This document shows, one piece after another, positions 52,703 to 61,699 of a stretch of DNA of 64,000 bases. A model generated the notes under the pieces. It had not been told where the DNA came from. It made no database searches and saw nothing but the letters and a program-made list of their open reading frames with translations. Positions within the stretch are counted from its first letter, which is position 1; every line of letters starts with the position of its first letter. The stretch spans positions 372,001-436,000 of the forward strand of contig NZ_JAFBCF010000001.1 of assembly GCF_016907535.1 (NCBI RefSeq). Direction: 5' to 3'. Source of the stretch: Microlunatus panaciterrae (GTDB taxonomy: Bacteria > Actinomycetota > Actinomycetes > Propionibacteriales > Propionibacteriaceae). A program made the translations under genes and the position numbers.

Positions 52703-53701
52703 GTGGTCGGGTTGCGTGTCGGCGTCATCGGGGCTGGTCGGATCGCCCAGCGGCAGATCTCCGCCTGGCGGGCTGTGGGCGCCGAAGTCGGTACCCTCGC
52801 CTACGACCCGCCGTTCCCGCAAGAGGCCGCGGGCGCCTCCTCTCCCTTCGACGCCCTCGACGACCTGCTCTCCTGGGTGGACATCGTTCATGTCTGCGCG
52901 CCGGCCGACTCCCGCCGCGACCTCTGTCTGGCCGCCATCGGGGCTGGTCGGTCCCTCGTCTGTGAGCAGCCCCTGGGTCGGACGTTCGATGAGGCGCTGA
53001 TGATCGCACGGGCCTCCTTGGACGCCGGGGTCTCGGTGTTGCCGTCCCAGGTCGGCCGGTTCGTCCCCGAGCGCACCACCCTGCAGGCAGCAGTGAGCAG
53101 CGGCCGCATCGGCACCCCGGCGATCCTCCGCTTCACCTGCTCCGTCCCCAGCCCATCTCCTGACGCCGGCGCGCCGACGCTCTTCGACCTGGTCGCCGAG
53201 GTGCTGATCGAGGACCTGGACCTGGCCCGCTGGATCGCCGGGGAGGTCACCGGGGTGTACGCGGTGGCGAACTCGGGCGCCGGCGACGGGCAAGGGCCGA
53301 GCACCATGGTGGCGCAGGTCACCCTCACCCACGCCGAGGGCGCCATCACCCATCTCCAGGGACAGTGCGGTCCGCCGGGTCTCGAGCGCCGTAGCTCCTT
53401 CGATGTCGCCGGTCACGCCGGCCGACTGACGTTTCGGTCAGAGGCGTCGGGCCTCGTCATCGACAACCCGCCCGGAGCCGGGCTGATGGCACCAGGGCTC
53501 GCCGACGAGAGCCCCGAGCTGGCACAGATCCGGGCGTACGTCAGCACGCTGCGGGCAGGTGCGCCATCTCCGGTGAGCCTGCTGGACGGAGTCGCGGCCG
53601 TGGGTCTCGCTGAGGCGGTCTCCCGGTCAGCCGGGACCGGGCAGCCGGTCGCCTTCGAGGACTACCTCACCCGACTCGAGGAGCTGAGCAGCCATGTCTG
53701 A
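52703..53701 (+). CDS. Gfo/Idh/MocA-family oxidoreductase (first of a coupled pair)
   Basis: A 332-residue oxidoreductase with Rossmann motif GVIGAGRIAQRQISAW. The usual catalytic EKP is replaced by CEQPLGRTFDEAL (Lys to Gln), and the later DLVAEVLIEDLDLARWIAG lacks the usual GG-D-H arrangement. It may therefore be a non-catalytic partner or use altered chemistry. GTG 52703 follows AGGGAGG. The frame is open far upstream through the aldolase antiframe, so the start rests on homology and ribosome site. It overlaps the next gene by eight bases. Confidence 0.8.
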   Translation: MVGLRVGVIGAGRIAQRQISAWRAVGAEVGTLAYDPPFPQEAAGASSPFDALDDLLSWVDIVHVCAPADSRRDLCLAAIGAGRSLVCEQPLGRTFDEALMIARASLDAGVSVLPSQVGRFVPERTTLQAAVSSGRIGTPAILRFTCSVPSPSPDAGAPTLFDLVAEVLIEDLDLARWIAGEVTGVYAVANSGAGDGQGPSTMVAQVTLTHAEGAITHLQGQCGPPGLERRSSFDVAGHAGRLTFRSEASGLVIDNPPGAGLMAPGLADESPELAQIRAYVSTLRAGAPSPVSLLDGVAAVGLAEAVSRSAGTGQPVAFEDYLTRLEELSSHV

Positions 53702-54770
53702 GCGAGCGCCGACAGGCCAGCACGGCCTGGCTGGGCAGCGGCAGCTGAAGGTGGCCGTCCTGTCAGCAGCCCATGGGCACGCGGTCGGCTACCTGCGCAA
53801 CCTGCACCAGCGGGACGACGTCGAGGTCGTGCTTGCCGATCCGGACGCGCCGGTGGACGGCGGTGCAGGGCTCCGAGGCGCCCGCCTCGCCAGCGAGCTT
53901 GGCATCGACTACTTCGACAGCTATCAGCAGGCGCTGGACTGGCAGCCGAACGCCGTCATCGTCTGCACGGAGAACACCCGTCATCGTGCCGTCGCCGAGC
54001 TGGCCATCAAGGCCGGCTGTCACGTGCTGTGCGAGAAGCCGCTGACCACCACGGTCGAGGACGCTGAGCTGCTGTGCCGTGCGGCGGACGAGGCTGGCGT
54101 CACCCTGAGCGTCGCCTATCCCCTGCGCCAGGCCGCCTCCTTCCAGCAGCTGCGGCAGGCGGTGATCGACGGTCGGCTGGGTGAGCTGGTCGCCATTCTC
54201 GGCACCAACAACGGCCAGCTTCCCGCCGACCGGCGCTGGTTCGTTGAGCCGGAGCTCTCCGGCGGAGGCGCCATCGTCGACCATGTCGTGCACTGCGCGG
54301 ACCTCATCGATGCGCTGCTGGGCGTCACCCCCGTCGAGGTCAGGGCTGTCTCGAACCGCATCCTGTGGCCGCTGGTCGATAGCGGCGTTGAGACGGGCGG
54401 GATGGTGTCCCTGCGGTACGGCTCGGGGCTGATCGCCACCATCGACTGCTCGTGGAGCCAACCCGCAAAGGCGGCCACCTGGGGCGGCCTGACGTTGGAG
54501 GTGATCGGGACGAAGGGCTCGGTCCGGATCGACCCGTTCGCGCCGCACGTCGGCGGATACGGCCGCGACGGCGCCGAATGGCTCGCAGTCGGGACTGACC
54601 TGGATGCACAGATGCTCGACGACTTCGTCCACAGCGTCCGGCACGGGACCCCTCCGGCAGTCTCGGCGGCAGCTGGGCTGCGCACTGTCCAGGTGATGGC
54701 GTCTGCGCTTCGGTCGGCAGCCTCCGGCGGCCAGACCGTCACGCTTGGCGTCCAGCCGCGCAAGGACTAG
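53694..54770 (+). CDS. Gfo/Idh/MocA-family oxidoreductase (second of a coupled pair)
   Basis: A 358-residue sugar oxidoreductase with catalytic lysine in LCEKPLTTTVEDAE and the C-terminal site GGGAIVDHVVHCADLIDALLG. The N-terminal Rossmann loop is atypical (VLSAAHGHAVGYLRNL instead of GxGxxG), as in some family members that act on carbohydrate acids or amides. It overlaps the previous gene by eight bases, so a hetero-oligomer with the lysine-lacking partner is plausible. Its TAG stop shares CTAG with the convergent GH130 gene. Confidence 0.82.
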   Translation: MSERAPTGQHGLAGQRQLKVAVLSAAHGHAVGYLRNLHQRDDVEVVLADPDAPVDGGAGLRGARLASELGIDYFDSYQQALDWQPNAVIVCTENTRHRAVAELAIKAGCHVLCEKPLTTTVEDAELLCRAADEAGVTLSVAYPLRQAASFQQLRQAVIDGRLGELVAILGTNNGQLPADRRWFVEPELSGGGAIVDHVVHCADLIDALLGVTPVEVRAVSNRILWPLVDSGVETGGMVSLRYGSGLIATIDCSWSQPAKAATWGGLTLEVIGTKGSVRIDPFAPHVGGYGRDGAEWLAVGTDLDAQMLDDFVHSVRHGTPPAVSAAAGLRTVQVMASALRSAASGGQTVTLGVQPRKD

Positions 54771-55879
54771 CCGGCGGTTTCCCGACCCGAGGTCTGATCG
54801 ACCCGGTCCAGCCGGGCCACGCCGATCTGTGAGTCGGCCATGCCGTAGAGGACGTAGAGCACCTTCTCGATCTCCACGATGGCGGTCGGGAACACGACAT
54901 TCGACACCTGACCGGTCGTCTCCTCGGCGGTCTCCGGGCGCATCATCGGCTCGACGGTGCGGGCCACGACTCGCTCGGGATGATCGGCGTCGAGGATCAT
55001 CGCACCGGCCGCATAGTTGACGTTCTTCTGGTTCTCTGGTTGGAAACCGTCGCCGTCAATGCTTCCGCTGACGCCGTGGTGCAGCAGCAGCCAGCCTTCG
55101 GGGATCCTGATCGGAGGTGGCCCGCCGCCGATCTTGAGTGACTCCCAGTCGTACTGTGAGCCGGCCACGAACTGGTGGCCGAAGGGACGGCACAAGGCGC
55201 TGATGTCCGCCTTCGCGTCCTCGGCGCGGACGTAGGAGATCCAGATGGCTGCCCGGTCGTCGACCGTGCCTGCCGGCAAGGGCGCCTGCTCACCTTCGCG
55301 CAGGAAGTCAAGCTCCCACATGGGCCGGTGCAGCAGCGCGAAACAGGGCACCCCGTCGGGTCCCGGCACGGCTTCGGGGAACCAGACGACATCCTTGTTG
55401 GGGAAGAGGTTCAGGTCGGTGTCCAGCTCGTCGGCATAACCGAACTGCACCGGCCCGAGGCGCTTCCACTCGACAAGATCAGTGGAGACCGCCAGCGCCG
55501 GATGCGGGCCCAGCGGGCCGAACGCGACGTAGGTCATGACATAGCTCTGCAGCTCGGGGATCCAGGTCATCCGAGGGTCCTCTACCCCGCCATGATCAGT
55601 GCCGTGCTCCCAGCCGCGGTCGGGCGCCAGGACGACGCCCTGTCGTTCGACCCGGTCCGGCACCCCATCTTCGATGATGATCTCCCCCTTGCCGACCCTG
55701 GACACGTTGCCCTCCGCCACCAGGCGCGGGAAGATGTACAGCCGCTCGTCCGGTCCCCAGGCCGCCGCCGGGTTGAGCACCCCTTCGACCTCAAGCGGCT
55801 CTCCGGGTTCGGGGCGCATCAACGTCCCCACTCGCGTAAGCGTGTACGGAACCTCGGGAACGGTGGTGTTGGCAGGCAC
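54767..55879 (-). CDS. GH130-family beta-mannosyl phosphorylase/mannosidase-like enzyme
   Basis: A 370-residue five-bladed propeller protein: VLNPAAAWGPDERLYIFPRLV, GVEDPRMTWIPELQSYVMTYVAFG (the GH130 Glu-Asp signature), NKDVVWFPEAV, WLLLHHGVSG and NVVFPTAIV. GH130 enzymes split beta-mannosides, usually by phosphorolysis giving mannose-1-phosphate. It is the fourth gene of the leftward operon with the sugar ABC transporter. GTG 55879 follows AAGGA at a seven-base gap. Whether it is a phosphorylase or a hydrolase depends on phosphate-binding residues I cannot assign with confidence. Confidence 0.82.
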   Translation of the reverse strand: MPANTTVPEVPYTLTRVGTLMRPEPGEPLEVEGVLNPAAAWGPDERLYIFPRLVAEGNVSRVGKGEIIIEDGVPDRVERQGVVLAPDRGWEHGTDHGGVEDPRMTWIPELQSYVMTYVAFGPLGPHPALAVSTDLVEWKRLGPVQFGYADELDTDLNLFPNKDVVWFPEAVPGPDGVPCFALLHRPMWELDFLREGEQAPLPAGTVDDRAAIWISYVRAEDAKADISALCRPFGHQFVAGSQYDWESLKIGGGPPPIRIPEGWLLLHHGVSGSIDGDGFQPENQKNVNYAAGAMILDADHPERVVARTVEPMMRPETAEETTGQVSNVVFPTAIVEIEKVLYVLYGMADSQIGVARLDRVDQTSGRETAG

Positions 55880-55927
55880 AGGAAATCCTTTCGGTGAAGG
55901 TGATGGTCGAGATCTCGGTGTCAGTGG

Positions 55928-56848
55928 TCAGCCCTTGACGGCGCCACCCACGACACTGGCCACCAGGTAGCGCTGCAGGAAGACGTAGGCCACCAGCAGC
56001 GGGGCGGCAACGATGATCGTCGCAGCCGACAGCAGGCTCCACTGGCTGGTGTAGGTGCCCTGGAAGGCGAACAATCCCAGCGTCACCGGAGATTTCGTCT
56101 GGTCCGGCAGCAGAATGGTGGCCAGGATGATGTCGTTCCAGACCCCGATCGCCTGCAGGATGAAGATCGTCGACAGGACGGGCTTGAGCAGCGCTGGCAG
56201 GAAGCCGAAGAGGTAACGCAGATAGCCGACGCCGTCGAGGGCCGCCGCCTCGTCGAGCTCGACCGGGACCGACTTGACGTAACCGGCGACGAGCAGCGGG
56301 CCGACACCGACTCCGGCCGCCATCATCAGCATGTAGCCCAGTCGGGTGTCGTACAGGTTGAGCCGCAGCACCAGCTGGAACTGCGTCACCAGCGAGTTCG
56401 GCAGGAACAACATGGCGACGAACAACCCGTACCAGAGCTTGGTGTGCTTCAGGTAGCCACGCGACACCGGGAACCCCACGAGCAACGAGATGAACGTTCC
56501 CAGACCGGCCGCGACCGCGGTGTACAGGATGCTGTTCAGCATGTAGGCGCCGAAGTTGCCCTGACGCCACGCCTGGCTGAAGTTGTTGATCGCCAGGTGC
56601 TTGACCATCCCCAGCGGGTTGGAGAAGAACTCGGCGTTGCTCTTCAGTGCGGTGTTCAACAGGAAGAGCAACGGAAACAGGTACAGCACCATCACGACCA
56701 GCACCGCGAGGTAGGACAACAGCCTGCCCAGCGGGAATCGCCGAGGACGATGCTCGTGCGCCGGTGTGGGCTCGGGTCGGCGCCCGCCCGAGTCTCTCCT
56801 CGCCGCGGTGCCCTCGGCCGGCTCTTTGCTGACCGCCTGGTTGCTCAC
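55928..56848 (-). CDS. Carbohydrate ABC transporter permease, MalG type
   Basis: A 306-residue permease with a long charged N-terminus (~40 residues), six membrane segments and EAA loop DEAAALDGVGYLRYLFGFLP. The start overlaps the stop of the previous permease by four bases. The GH130 gene follows after 48 bases. No ATPase is encoded, so it must share one, as is usual for actinobacterial sugar importers. Confidence 0.87.
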   Translation of the reverse strand: MSNQAVSKEPAEGTAARRDSGGRRPEPTPAHEHRPRRFPLGRLLSYLAVLVVMVLYLFPLLFLLNTALKSNAEFFSNPLGMVKHLAINNFSQAWRQGNFGAYMLNSILYTAVAAGLGTFISLLVGFPVSRGYLKHTKLWYGLFVAMLFLPNSLVTQFQLVLRLNLYDTRLGYMLMMAAGVGVGPLLVAGYVKSVPVELDEAAALDGVGYLRYLFGFLPALLKPVLSTIFILQAIGVWNDIILATILLPDQTKSPVTLGLFAFQGTYTSQWSLLSAATIIVAAPLLVAYVFLQRYLVASVVGGAVKG

Positions 56849-57756
56849 AGCCTCTCCTCCCGCTTGCGCAGGTATGCCAGCACGATCAGCGAGATGACCC
56901 CTACCATGACGAACTGGACGACCGAGATGGCGGCCGCGTAGCCCTGTGACTGCGCCGAGCCGCCAGCCGCACTGCCGCCGAAGCCCTGGGTGAAGATCGC
57001 CAGCGACAGCACCTGGGTGGCGTCGTTGTTCGGTCCGGTCAACACGTAGATCAACTGGTAGCTCTGCAACGATCCCACTATGCAGAGCAGCATGTTCGCC
57101 GTCACCGACGGCGCCAACAACGGGTAGGTGATCAGCCGCAGCTTCTGCCAGCTGCTCGCCCCGTCGATGCTGGCGACCTCGTACAGCTCAGCTGGGATGG
57201 CCTGCAGCCCGGCAAGGTAGATCACCACTGCGACGCCGATGCCTGCCCAGACCTGGACGAAGATCACCAGGTACAGGGCGATCTTGGGATCACCGAAGAA
57301 GGCGGTGTTGGCGCCGAACCAGTGCCAGATCGCCGCACCCGGGCTCGCTGTCGGGTTGAACATCAGCGACCAGATGAGGCCGATCACCGTCACGCCCAGG
57401 ATGGTGGGAAGGAAGACGACGGACCGGTAGAAGGTCGTCCCGCGCAGCGGTTGGTTGAACAGGACGGCGATCAGCAGTGCCAGCACGTTCTGGATGATGG
57501 TCACCAGGAATGCGAAGATGAAGGTGTTCTTCAACGCGTTCACGTTGTAGCCGAGATGGGCCGCGGAGAAGAACGACTTGTAGTTCTCCACTCCCACCCA
57601 GTTGACCGGCAGGAACGGCAGCGCGCGTACGTCGGTGAAGGAGATCACGAAGACGGCCACCGCCGGCAGGAGGGCGAACACGAGTATCGGCAGGAGACCT
57701 ACCGCGAACGACGCCCGCACGGTGGCCCGGCGTCCGAACACGAAATAGCTCGACAC
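56845..57756 (-). CDS. Carbohydrate ABC transporter permease, MalF type
   Basis: A 303-residue permease with six membrane segments and EAA-type loop YEVASIDGASSWQKLRLITYP. GTG 57756 follows GGAGG by nine bases; the longer open frame upstream is low-complexity Arg/Pro sequence running through a hairpin and is not coding. It is separated from the binding-protein gene by 76 bases that contain a strong hairpin. Confidence 0.87.
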   Translation of the reverse strand: MSSYFVFGRRATVRASFAVGLLPILVFALLPAVAVFVISFTDVRALPFLPVNWVGVENYKSFFSAAHLGYNVNALKNTFIFAFLVTIIQNVLALLIAVLFNQPLRGTTFYRSVVFLPTILGVTVIGLIWSLMFNPTASPGAAIWHWFGANTAFFGDPKIALYLVIFVQVWAGIGVAVVIYLAGLQAIPAELYEVASIDGASSWQKLRLITYPLLAPSVTANMLLCIVGSLQSYQLIYVLTGPNNDATQVLSLAIFTQGFGGSAAGGSAQSQGYAAAISVVQFVMVGVISLIVLAYLRKREERL

Positions 57757-57780
57757 GACTGCGGACCTCCTTCCGTTAGT

Positions 57781-57825
57781 CTCCGCAGGGCCGGCCGAGG
57801 GAGTGCCTCGGCCGGACCTGCGGAG
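57781..57825 (-). terminator. Intra-operon hairpin between binding protein and permease genes
   Basis: CTCCGCAGG (57781-57789) and CCGGCCGAGG (57791-57800) pair with CCTCGGCCGG (57806-57815) and CCTGCGGAG (57817-57825): 19 base pairs, one mismatch, five-base loop. It follows the binding-protein stop by seven bases and lacks a U-tract, fitting a partial terminator or 3' stabiliser that raises binding-protein levels relative to permeases. Confidence 0.7.
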
Positions 57826-57832
57826 AGAGGGT

Positions 57833-59173
57833 TCAGAAGCCGGCGGCCCAGTCCGCCTGAGAGGCCGCGGCGGCCTTCTCGGGCGTCTGGCTGCCCAGTG
57901 GCGCGATGCCGGAGTAGTTGAACGGGAACTGAGCCTTCGCACCCGCCTTGGTGTTCGCGATCCAGATGGTGTCCCAGGCGGGCTGGAACGTCTTGGTGTA
58001 CGGCGCGATCGAGTTGTAGAACGGCGTCAGCTCGATGTTCGGCTGGGAGGGGGCGAAACCCGCCTCCTTGAGGAACAGCTTGTAGTTCTCCGGCTCGGAG
58101 AAGAAGGCCAGGTAGGCCAGCGCCGCACCGACGTTCTTCGAGTTGCTCGGCACGGCGAACGTCAGCTCGACCTTGCCACCCAGGAACGCATTGTCTGCGG
58201 CGTTGTCACTGGACGGCAGCGGGAAGTAGCCGTACTTGAAGTTCGGGCCACCGGCCGCATCGATGGTGGTCTGGTTCCACGTCCCGTCCGACATCATGGC
58301 GAACTGTCCCTTGACGAATCCGGCGGTCATCGTGTTGTAGGAGACACCGGCGAAGTTCGGCTCGGCGTAGTCGTACAGCGCCTTCACCTTGGTCAGGACC
58401 TCCAGCTGCTTGCCGTCGGTGAGCTTGACGCTCTGATCCCACAGACCCTTGGCCAGATCTTCCTTGTCCTTCTGGGTCGGGTAGATGTTCTGCACCACCC
58501 CCAGCATGTTGACGCCGGCGCTGTCCTTGCCGGAGATGCCGAGTGGCACGACCCCCTTCGACTTCAGCGTCTTGCAGACGGTCATGAACTCCGACCAGGT
58601 GGTGGGGATCTTCAGGCCGTACTTGTCGAAGATCGTCTTGTTGTAGTAGACGCCGGTGTAGTAGCTCAGCCCGGTCGGCACCGTGTACTGCTTGCCCTTG
58701 TACTTGATGGAGTCCAGCACCGTGGGCGTGTAGTTCTTCATGAACGGCTGGTTGGTGAGGTCCACCAGTCCGCCGGCATCAGCGAGCCGCGCGTCGTCAC
58801 CCATATTGGAGGCCGGCACATAGCTGGGGAGCTCCTTGGGGCCGGCCAGACCGACATCGATGCTGCCCGCGCTCAGCCGCGACGAGTGGGCAGCCGCGTA
58901 GTTCTCGTTCGGGATCGCGGTGAACTTCACCTTGACGTCGGGATATTTCGCCGCGAATGCCTTGTTCACCGCCTTGAAACCGGCATCGGATCCGGTTGCG
59001 CTGGAGACCACGACATTCAGGTCACCCTTCGGGGCGGCTGCCGGGCTCTGGTTGCCGCTGGACGCGCCCTGGCTGCCTGAGCAGCCGGCGAACAGCGCCA
59101 GGCCGAGCAGCGCTGCCAGGAGAGCACTGATGCCGCGCCGTGTCCTGATCATCTGGAACTTCTTCGTTGCCAT
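57833..59173 (-). CDS. Carbohydrate ABC transporter substrate-binding lipoprotein (SBP family 1)
   Basis: A 446-residue binding protein. The signal MATKKFQMIRTRRGISALLA continues to the lipobox LALFAGC. Family-1 features are DLNVVVSSATGSDAGFKAVNKAFAAKYPDVKVKF (two stretches), TTWSEFMTVCKTLKSKGVVPLGI and FAMMSDGTWNQTTIDAAG. ATG 59173 follows GGAGG. First gene of the operon SBP-permease-permease-GH130; a LacI-type operator overlaps its leader 20-33 bases upstream of the ATG. Confidence 0.88.
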   Translation of the reverse strand: MATKKFQMIRTRRGISALLAALLGLALFAGCSGSQGASSGNQSPAAAPKGDLNVVVSSATGSDAGFKAVNKAFAAKYPDVKVKFTAIPNENYAAAHSSRLSAGSIDVGLAGPKELPSYVPASNMGDDARLADAGGLVDLTNQPFMKNYTPTVLDSIKYKGKQYTVPTGLSYYTGVYYNKTIFDKYGLKIPTTWSEFMTVCKTLKSKGVVPLGISGKDSAGVNMLGVVQNIYPTQKDKEDLAKGLWDQSVKLTDGKQLEVLTKVKALYDYAEPNFAGVSYNTMTAGFVKGQFAMMSDGTWNQTTIDAAGGPNFKYGYFPLPSSDNAADNAFLGGKVELTFAVPSNSKNVGAALAYLAFFSEPENYKLFLKEAGFAPSQPNIELTPFYNSIAPYTKTFQPAWDTIWIANTKAGAKAQFPFNYSGIAPLGSQTPEKAAAASQADWAAGF

Positions 59174-59192
59174 GATGCCTCCGGGAGATCTA

Positions 59193-59206
59193 CCGAAGCG
59201 TTTCGG
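59193..59206. promoter_or_regulatory. LacI-type operator in the divergent ABC transporter/Gfo-Idh region
   Basis: CCGAAGCGTTTCGG, extended to 16 bp by flanking A and T, lies in the 115-base gap between the divergent binding-protein (59173) and oxidoreductase (59289) starts. One site could repress both directions. Confidence 0.8.
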
Positions 59207-59288
59207 TTGATGGAAGGTAACATCACGGTCAGTGCCGGTCAATGCACCGGCTCGCAGCACCTCCCCCACCGACGTCGAGAGGCCCGAC

Positions 59289-60515
59289 ATGACCCCGGCT
59301 GAACCACACCCGGAACCGGCTCAGGACGGGCCGGCTGAGTGCCCGCTCGGGCTGGGGGTCGTCGGTGCCGGCGGCTTCGGCACCTTCGTCGGCGATGCCG
59401 CAGCCCAGCTGCCCGACCTGCGGGTCGTGGCTGTGACCGACGAGGACCCGGCCAGGGCCGAGCGCCTCGCGGTCTCGACTGGGGCCGCTGTGGCTGCCGA
59501 CCTGACCACCCTGCTGGCCGATCCGGCGGTGCAGGCGGTGGTTATCGCCACCCCACCCAGTACCCACGCCGCACTGGCCGTCAGCGCCCTCAATGCGGGC
59601 CGTCACGTCTTCTCCGAGAAGCCGATGGCGCTGAGCCTCGAGGACACCCGTCGGGTCAGCACGGCGGCCAGGACGTCGGGCTGCGCCTATGTGGTGGACC
59701 ACGTGATCAGGTACAACCCGATCATCGTCGCCGTCCAGAGGTTGCGCGACGAAGGGCTGGTCGGGCAGCTGCAGCGGTTCAGCTTCGAGAACGATGCGGC
59801 AGACGAGTTCCTGCCGGCCGAACACTGGTTCTGGGATCCGGAGCTCAGCGGTGGCATCCTGCTCGAGCACGGCGTCCACTTCTTCGATGTCGCGGCAGCG
59901 CTCGCCGACGCTCCGGCAGCAGAGGTGCAGACCATGGGCTACCGGCGCGCCGACGGCCGGGTGGACACCGTGGTGGCCACGGTCAGGCACTCCAACGGGG
60001 TGCTGGCCACCCATGCGCACGGCTTCAGCCACGCCAGCCGGGCGGAACGCCAGCTGATGCGGCTGGACTGTGGGCTCACCCAGCTCCGGATCCACGGCTG
60101 GATCCCCCTCCTGGCCGAGATCGACGGCTGGGTCGACGACCAGGCCGCGCAGGAGTACGAGAGGCTGCCGGCACGCCTCCACCAGTTGCTCGACGTTCCT
60201 GGCGGCCGGCTTCAGGGAACGGAGACGGTCACTGTGCGGGTGCAGCGCGACGCCGCCGAGGCGGCGACACACTCGCGGGACCAGGACTTCCGGGCTCCGC
60301 ACCGGGTGACGGCCACGATCGACCTCGGCGGGCCGGCGGCGCATCTGCGGGTCTACTCCGAGAGCGTCCGGGCCGCCCTCAGCGATCTGGCCACCTGTGC
60401 GCGGACCGGCGGGCAACCGCGAGCCGGTGTTGAGGCGGGTGCCGCGGCGGTCCGGGTCGCTGTCGCCGGCACCCGTGCACTCGAGACGGGGACAACCGTC
60501 CAGGTCCGTGTCTAG
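59289..60515 (+). CDS. Gfo/Idh/MocA-family oxidoreductase
   Basis: A 408-residue dehydrogenase: Rossmann motif GVVGAGGFGTFVGDA, AVVIATPPSTHAALAVSAL, catalytic lysine in FSEKPMALSLEDTRRV, and GGILLEHGVHFFDVAAAL. ATG 59289 follows GAGAGG. It diverges from the ABC operon and converges with the lacI-type gene. The substrate is presumably the imported sugar or its cleavage product. It is the third such enzyme within 8 kb. Confidence 0.85.
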   Translation: MTPAEPHPEPAQDGPAECPLGLGVVGAGGFGTFVGDAAAQLPDLRVVAVTDEDPARAERLAVSTGAAVAADLTTLLADPAVQAVVIATPPSTHAALAVSALNAGRHVFSEKPMALSLEDTRRVSTAARTSGCAYVVDHVIRYNPIIVAVQRLRDEGLVGQLQRFSFENDAADEFLPAEHWFWDPELSGGILLEHGVHFFDVAAALADAPAAEVQTMGYRRADGRVDTVVATVRHSNGVLATHAHGFSHASRAERQLMRLDCGLTQLRIHGWIPLLAEIDGWVDDQAAQEYERLPARLHQLLDVPGGRLQGTETVTVRVQRDAAEAATHSRDQDFRAPHRVTATIDLGGPAAHLRVYSESVRAALSDLATCARTGGQPRAGVEAGAAAVRVAVAGTRALETGTTVQVRV

Positions 60516-60524
60516 CAGAACCGT

Positions 60525-61541
60525 TCACGCAGGTGGGGCGGCCGTCGACCCCCGGATGATGAGTGACGCCGGCTGGATCTCGACGTCGGTGACGGGCTTG
60601 CCGTCGATCAGGTCGAGCAGCAGTCCGGCCGCCGCCCGGCCGAGTCCGTGCGGCGACGTCAGCAGCGTGGTGAGCGGTGGCCGCATGAAGGAGCCGAGCT
60701 GGATGCCGTCATAGCCTGTGACCGAGACCTGGTGCGGCACATGGAAGCCGATCTCGGTCGCCCGGGCGATGAAGCCGATGGCCGTCAGGTCGTTCGCGCA
60801 GACGACTGCCGTCGGTGGCTCCGGGAGGCTGAGCAGCTCGTCGGCTGCCCGCGACCCTCCCTCGGAGGTGAAGTCGCCCTGAACCACCGGGCCGTGCGGC
60901 AGCCCTGCGGCATCCAGACCCCGCCGCCAGGCCTTCAGTCGCTGAGCCGAATGGATCATGCCCTTGCCGCCGCTCACGTGGGCGATCCGCCGATGCCCCA
61001 GCCCCACCAGATGGGCCATCAGGTCGCGCATGCCCGGCTCCGGGTCCTGTCGCACTGTCGGGAAAGGGCACCCGGGCCCGGCGTTGATCGCCACCGTCGG
61101 CAGTCCGAGCATGGCCAGTAACGGGATCCGTGGATCGCGCAGCCGGATGTCGGTGAGGAACATCCCGTCGATCCGACGGGCCAGGGCCAGCCGCCGACAG
61201 CGGTCGATCATGCCTGAGCGGCTGGACGCCAACTGCAGCACCAACGCGAAGTCACGCCTTTCCAGGATCGACTCGACTCCGCCGATGAACCCGGCGAAGA
61301 ACGGGTCGGCCTCGAGCACCTCCGGTTTCCGCTGCAGCACCAGCCCGAGAGCGAAGGCACGATTGCCGGACAGGCTGCGTCCGCGGACCGAGGGCACCCA
61401 GCCGGTGCTCCGGGCCACCTCAGCGATCCGCGCCCGGGTCTCCTCGGACACGCCGGGACCACCGTTGAGGGCGACGGACACAGAGCTGATCGAGACGCCC
61501 GCCTCCCTGGCGACGTCGGCGATCGTCACGCGCTTGCCCAT
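60525..61541 (-). CDS. LacI-family transcriptional repressor
   Basis: A 338-residue regulator. The helix-turn-helix with hinge is VTIADVAREAGVSISSVSVALNG, then a periplasmic-binding-protein-like effector domain (ALGLVLQRKPEVLEADPFFAGFIGG, VSVTGYDGIQLGSFMRPPLTTL). ATG 61541 follows GGAGA at six bases; MGEWRQ at 61562 is a weaker alternative. Its gene sits between two CCGAARCGYTTCGG sites, the shape of site LacI proteins bind, so it is the likely regulator of the whole locus. The effector is probably a sugar from the pathway. Confidence 0.9.
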   Translation of the reverse strand: MGKRVTIADVAREAGVSISSVSVALNGGPGVSEETRARIAEVARSTGWVPSVRGRSLSGNRAFALGLVLQRKPEVLEADPFFAGFIGGVESILERRDFALVLQLASSRSGMIDRCRRLALARRIDGMFLTDIRLRDPRIPLLAMLGLPTVAINAGPGCPFPTVRQDPEPGMRDLMAHLVGLGHRRIAHVSGGKGMIHSAQRLKAWRRGLDAAGLPHGPVVQGDFTSEGGSRAADELLSLPEPPTAVVCANDLTAIGFIARATEIGFHVPHQVSVTGYDGIQLGSFMRPPLTTLLTSPHGLGRAAAGLLLDLIDGKPVTDVEIQPASLIIRGSTAAPPA

Positions 61542-61699
61542 CAGCTGTCTCCACTCACCCATGGCCCGCAGGTCAGGCCCACCACCGCGCACGACCGGAT
61601 ACGAGACCGTATCGGCCACTGCTGCTGGAGCAAAGGGTAAATGACGAGCAGGGATCACTGTTGACCCCGGCGGATTCACGCAACTAGAGTCGCCGAGAA

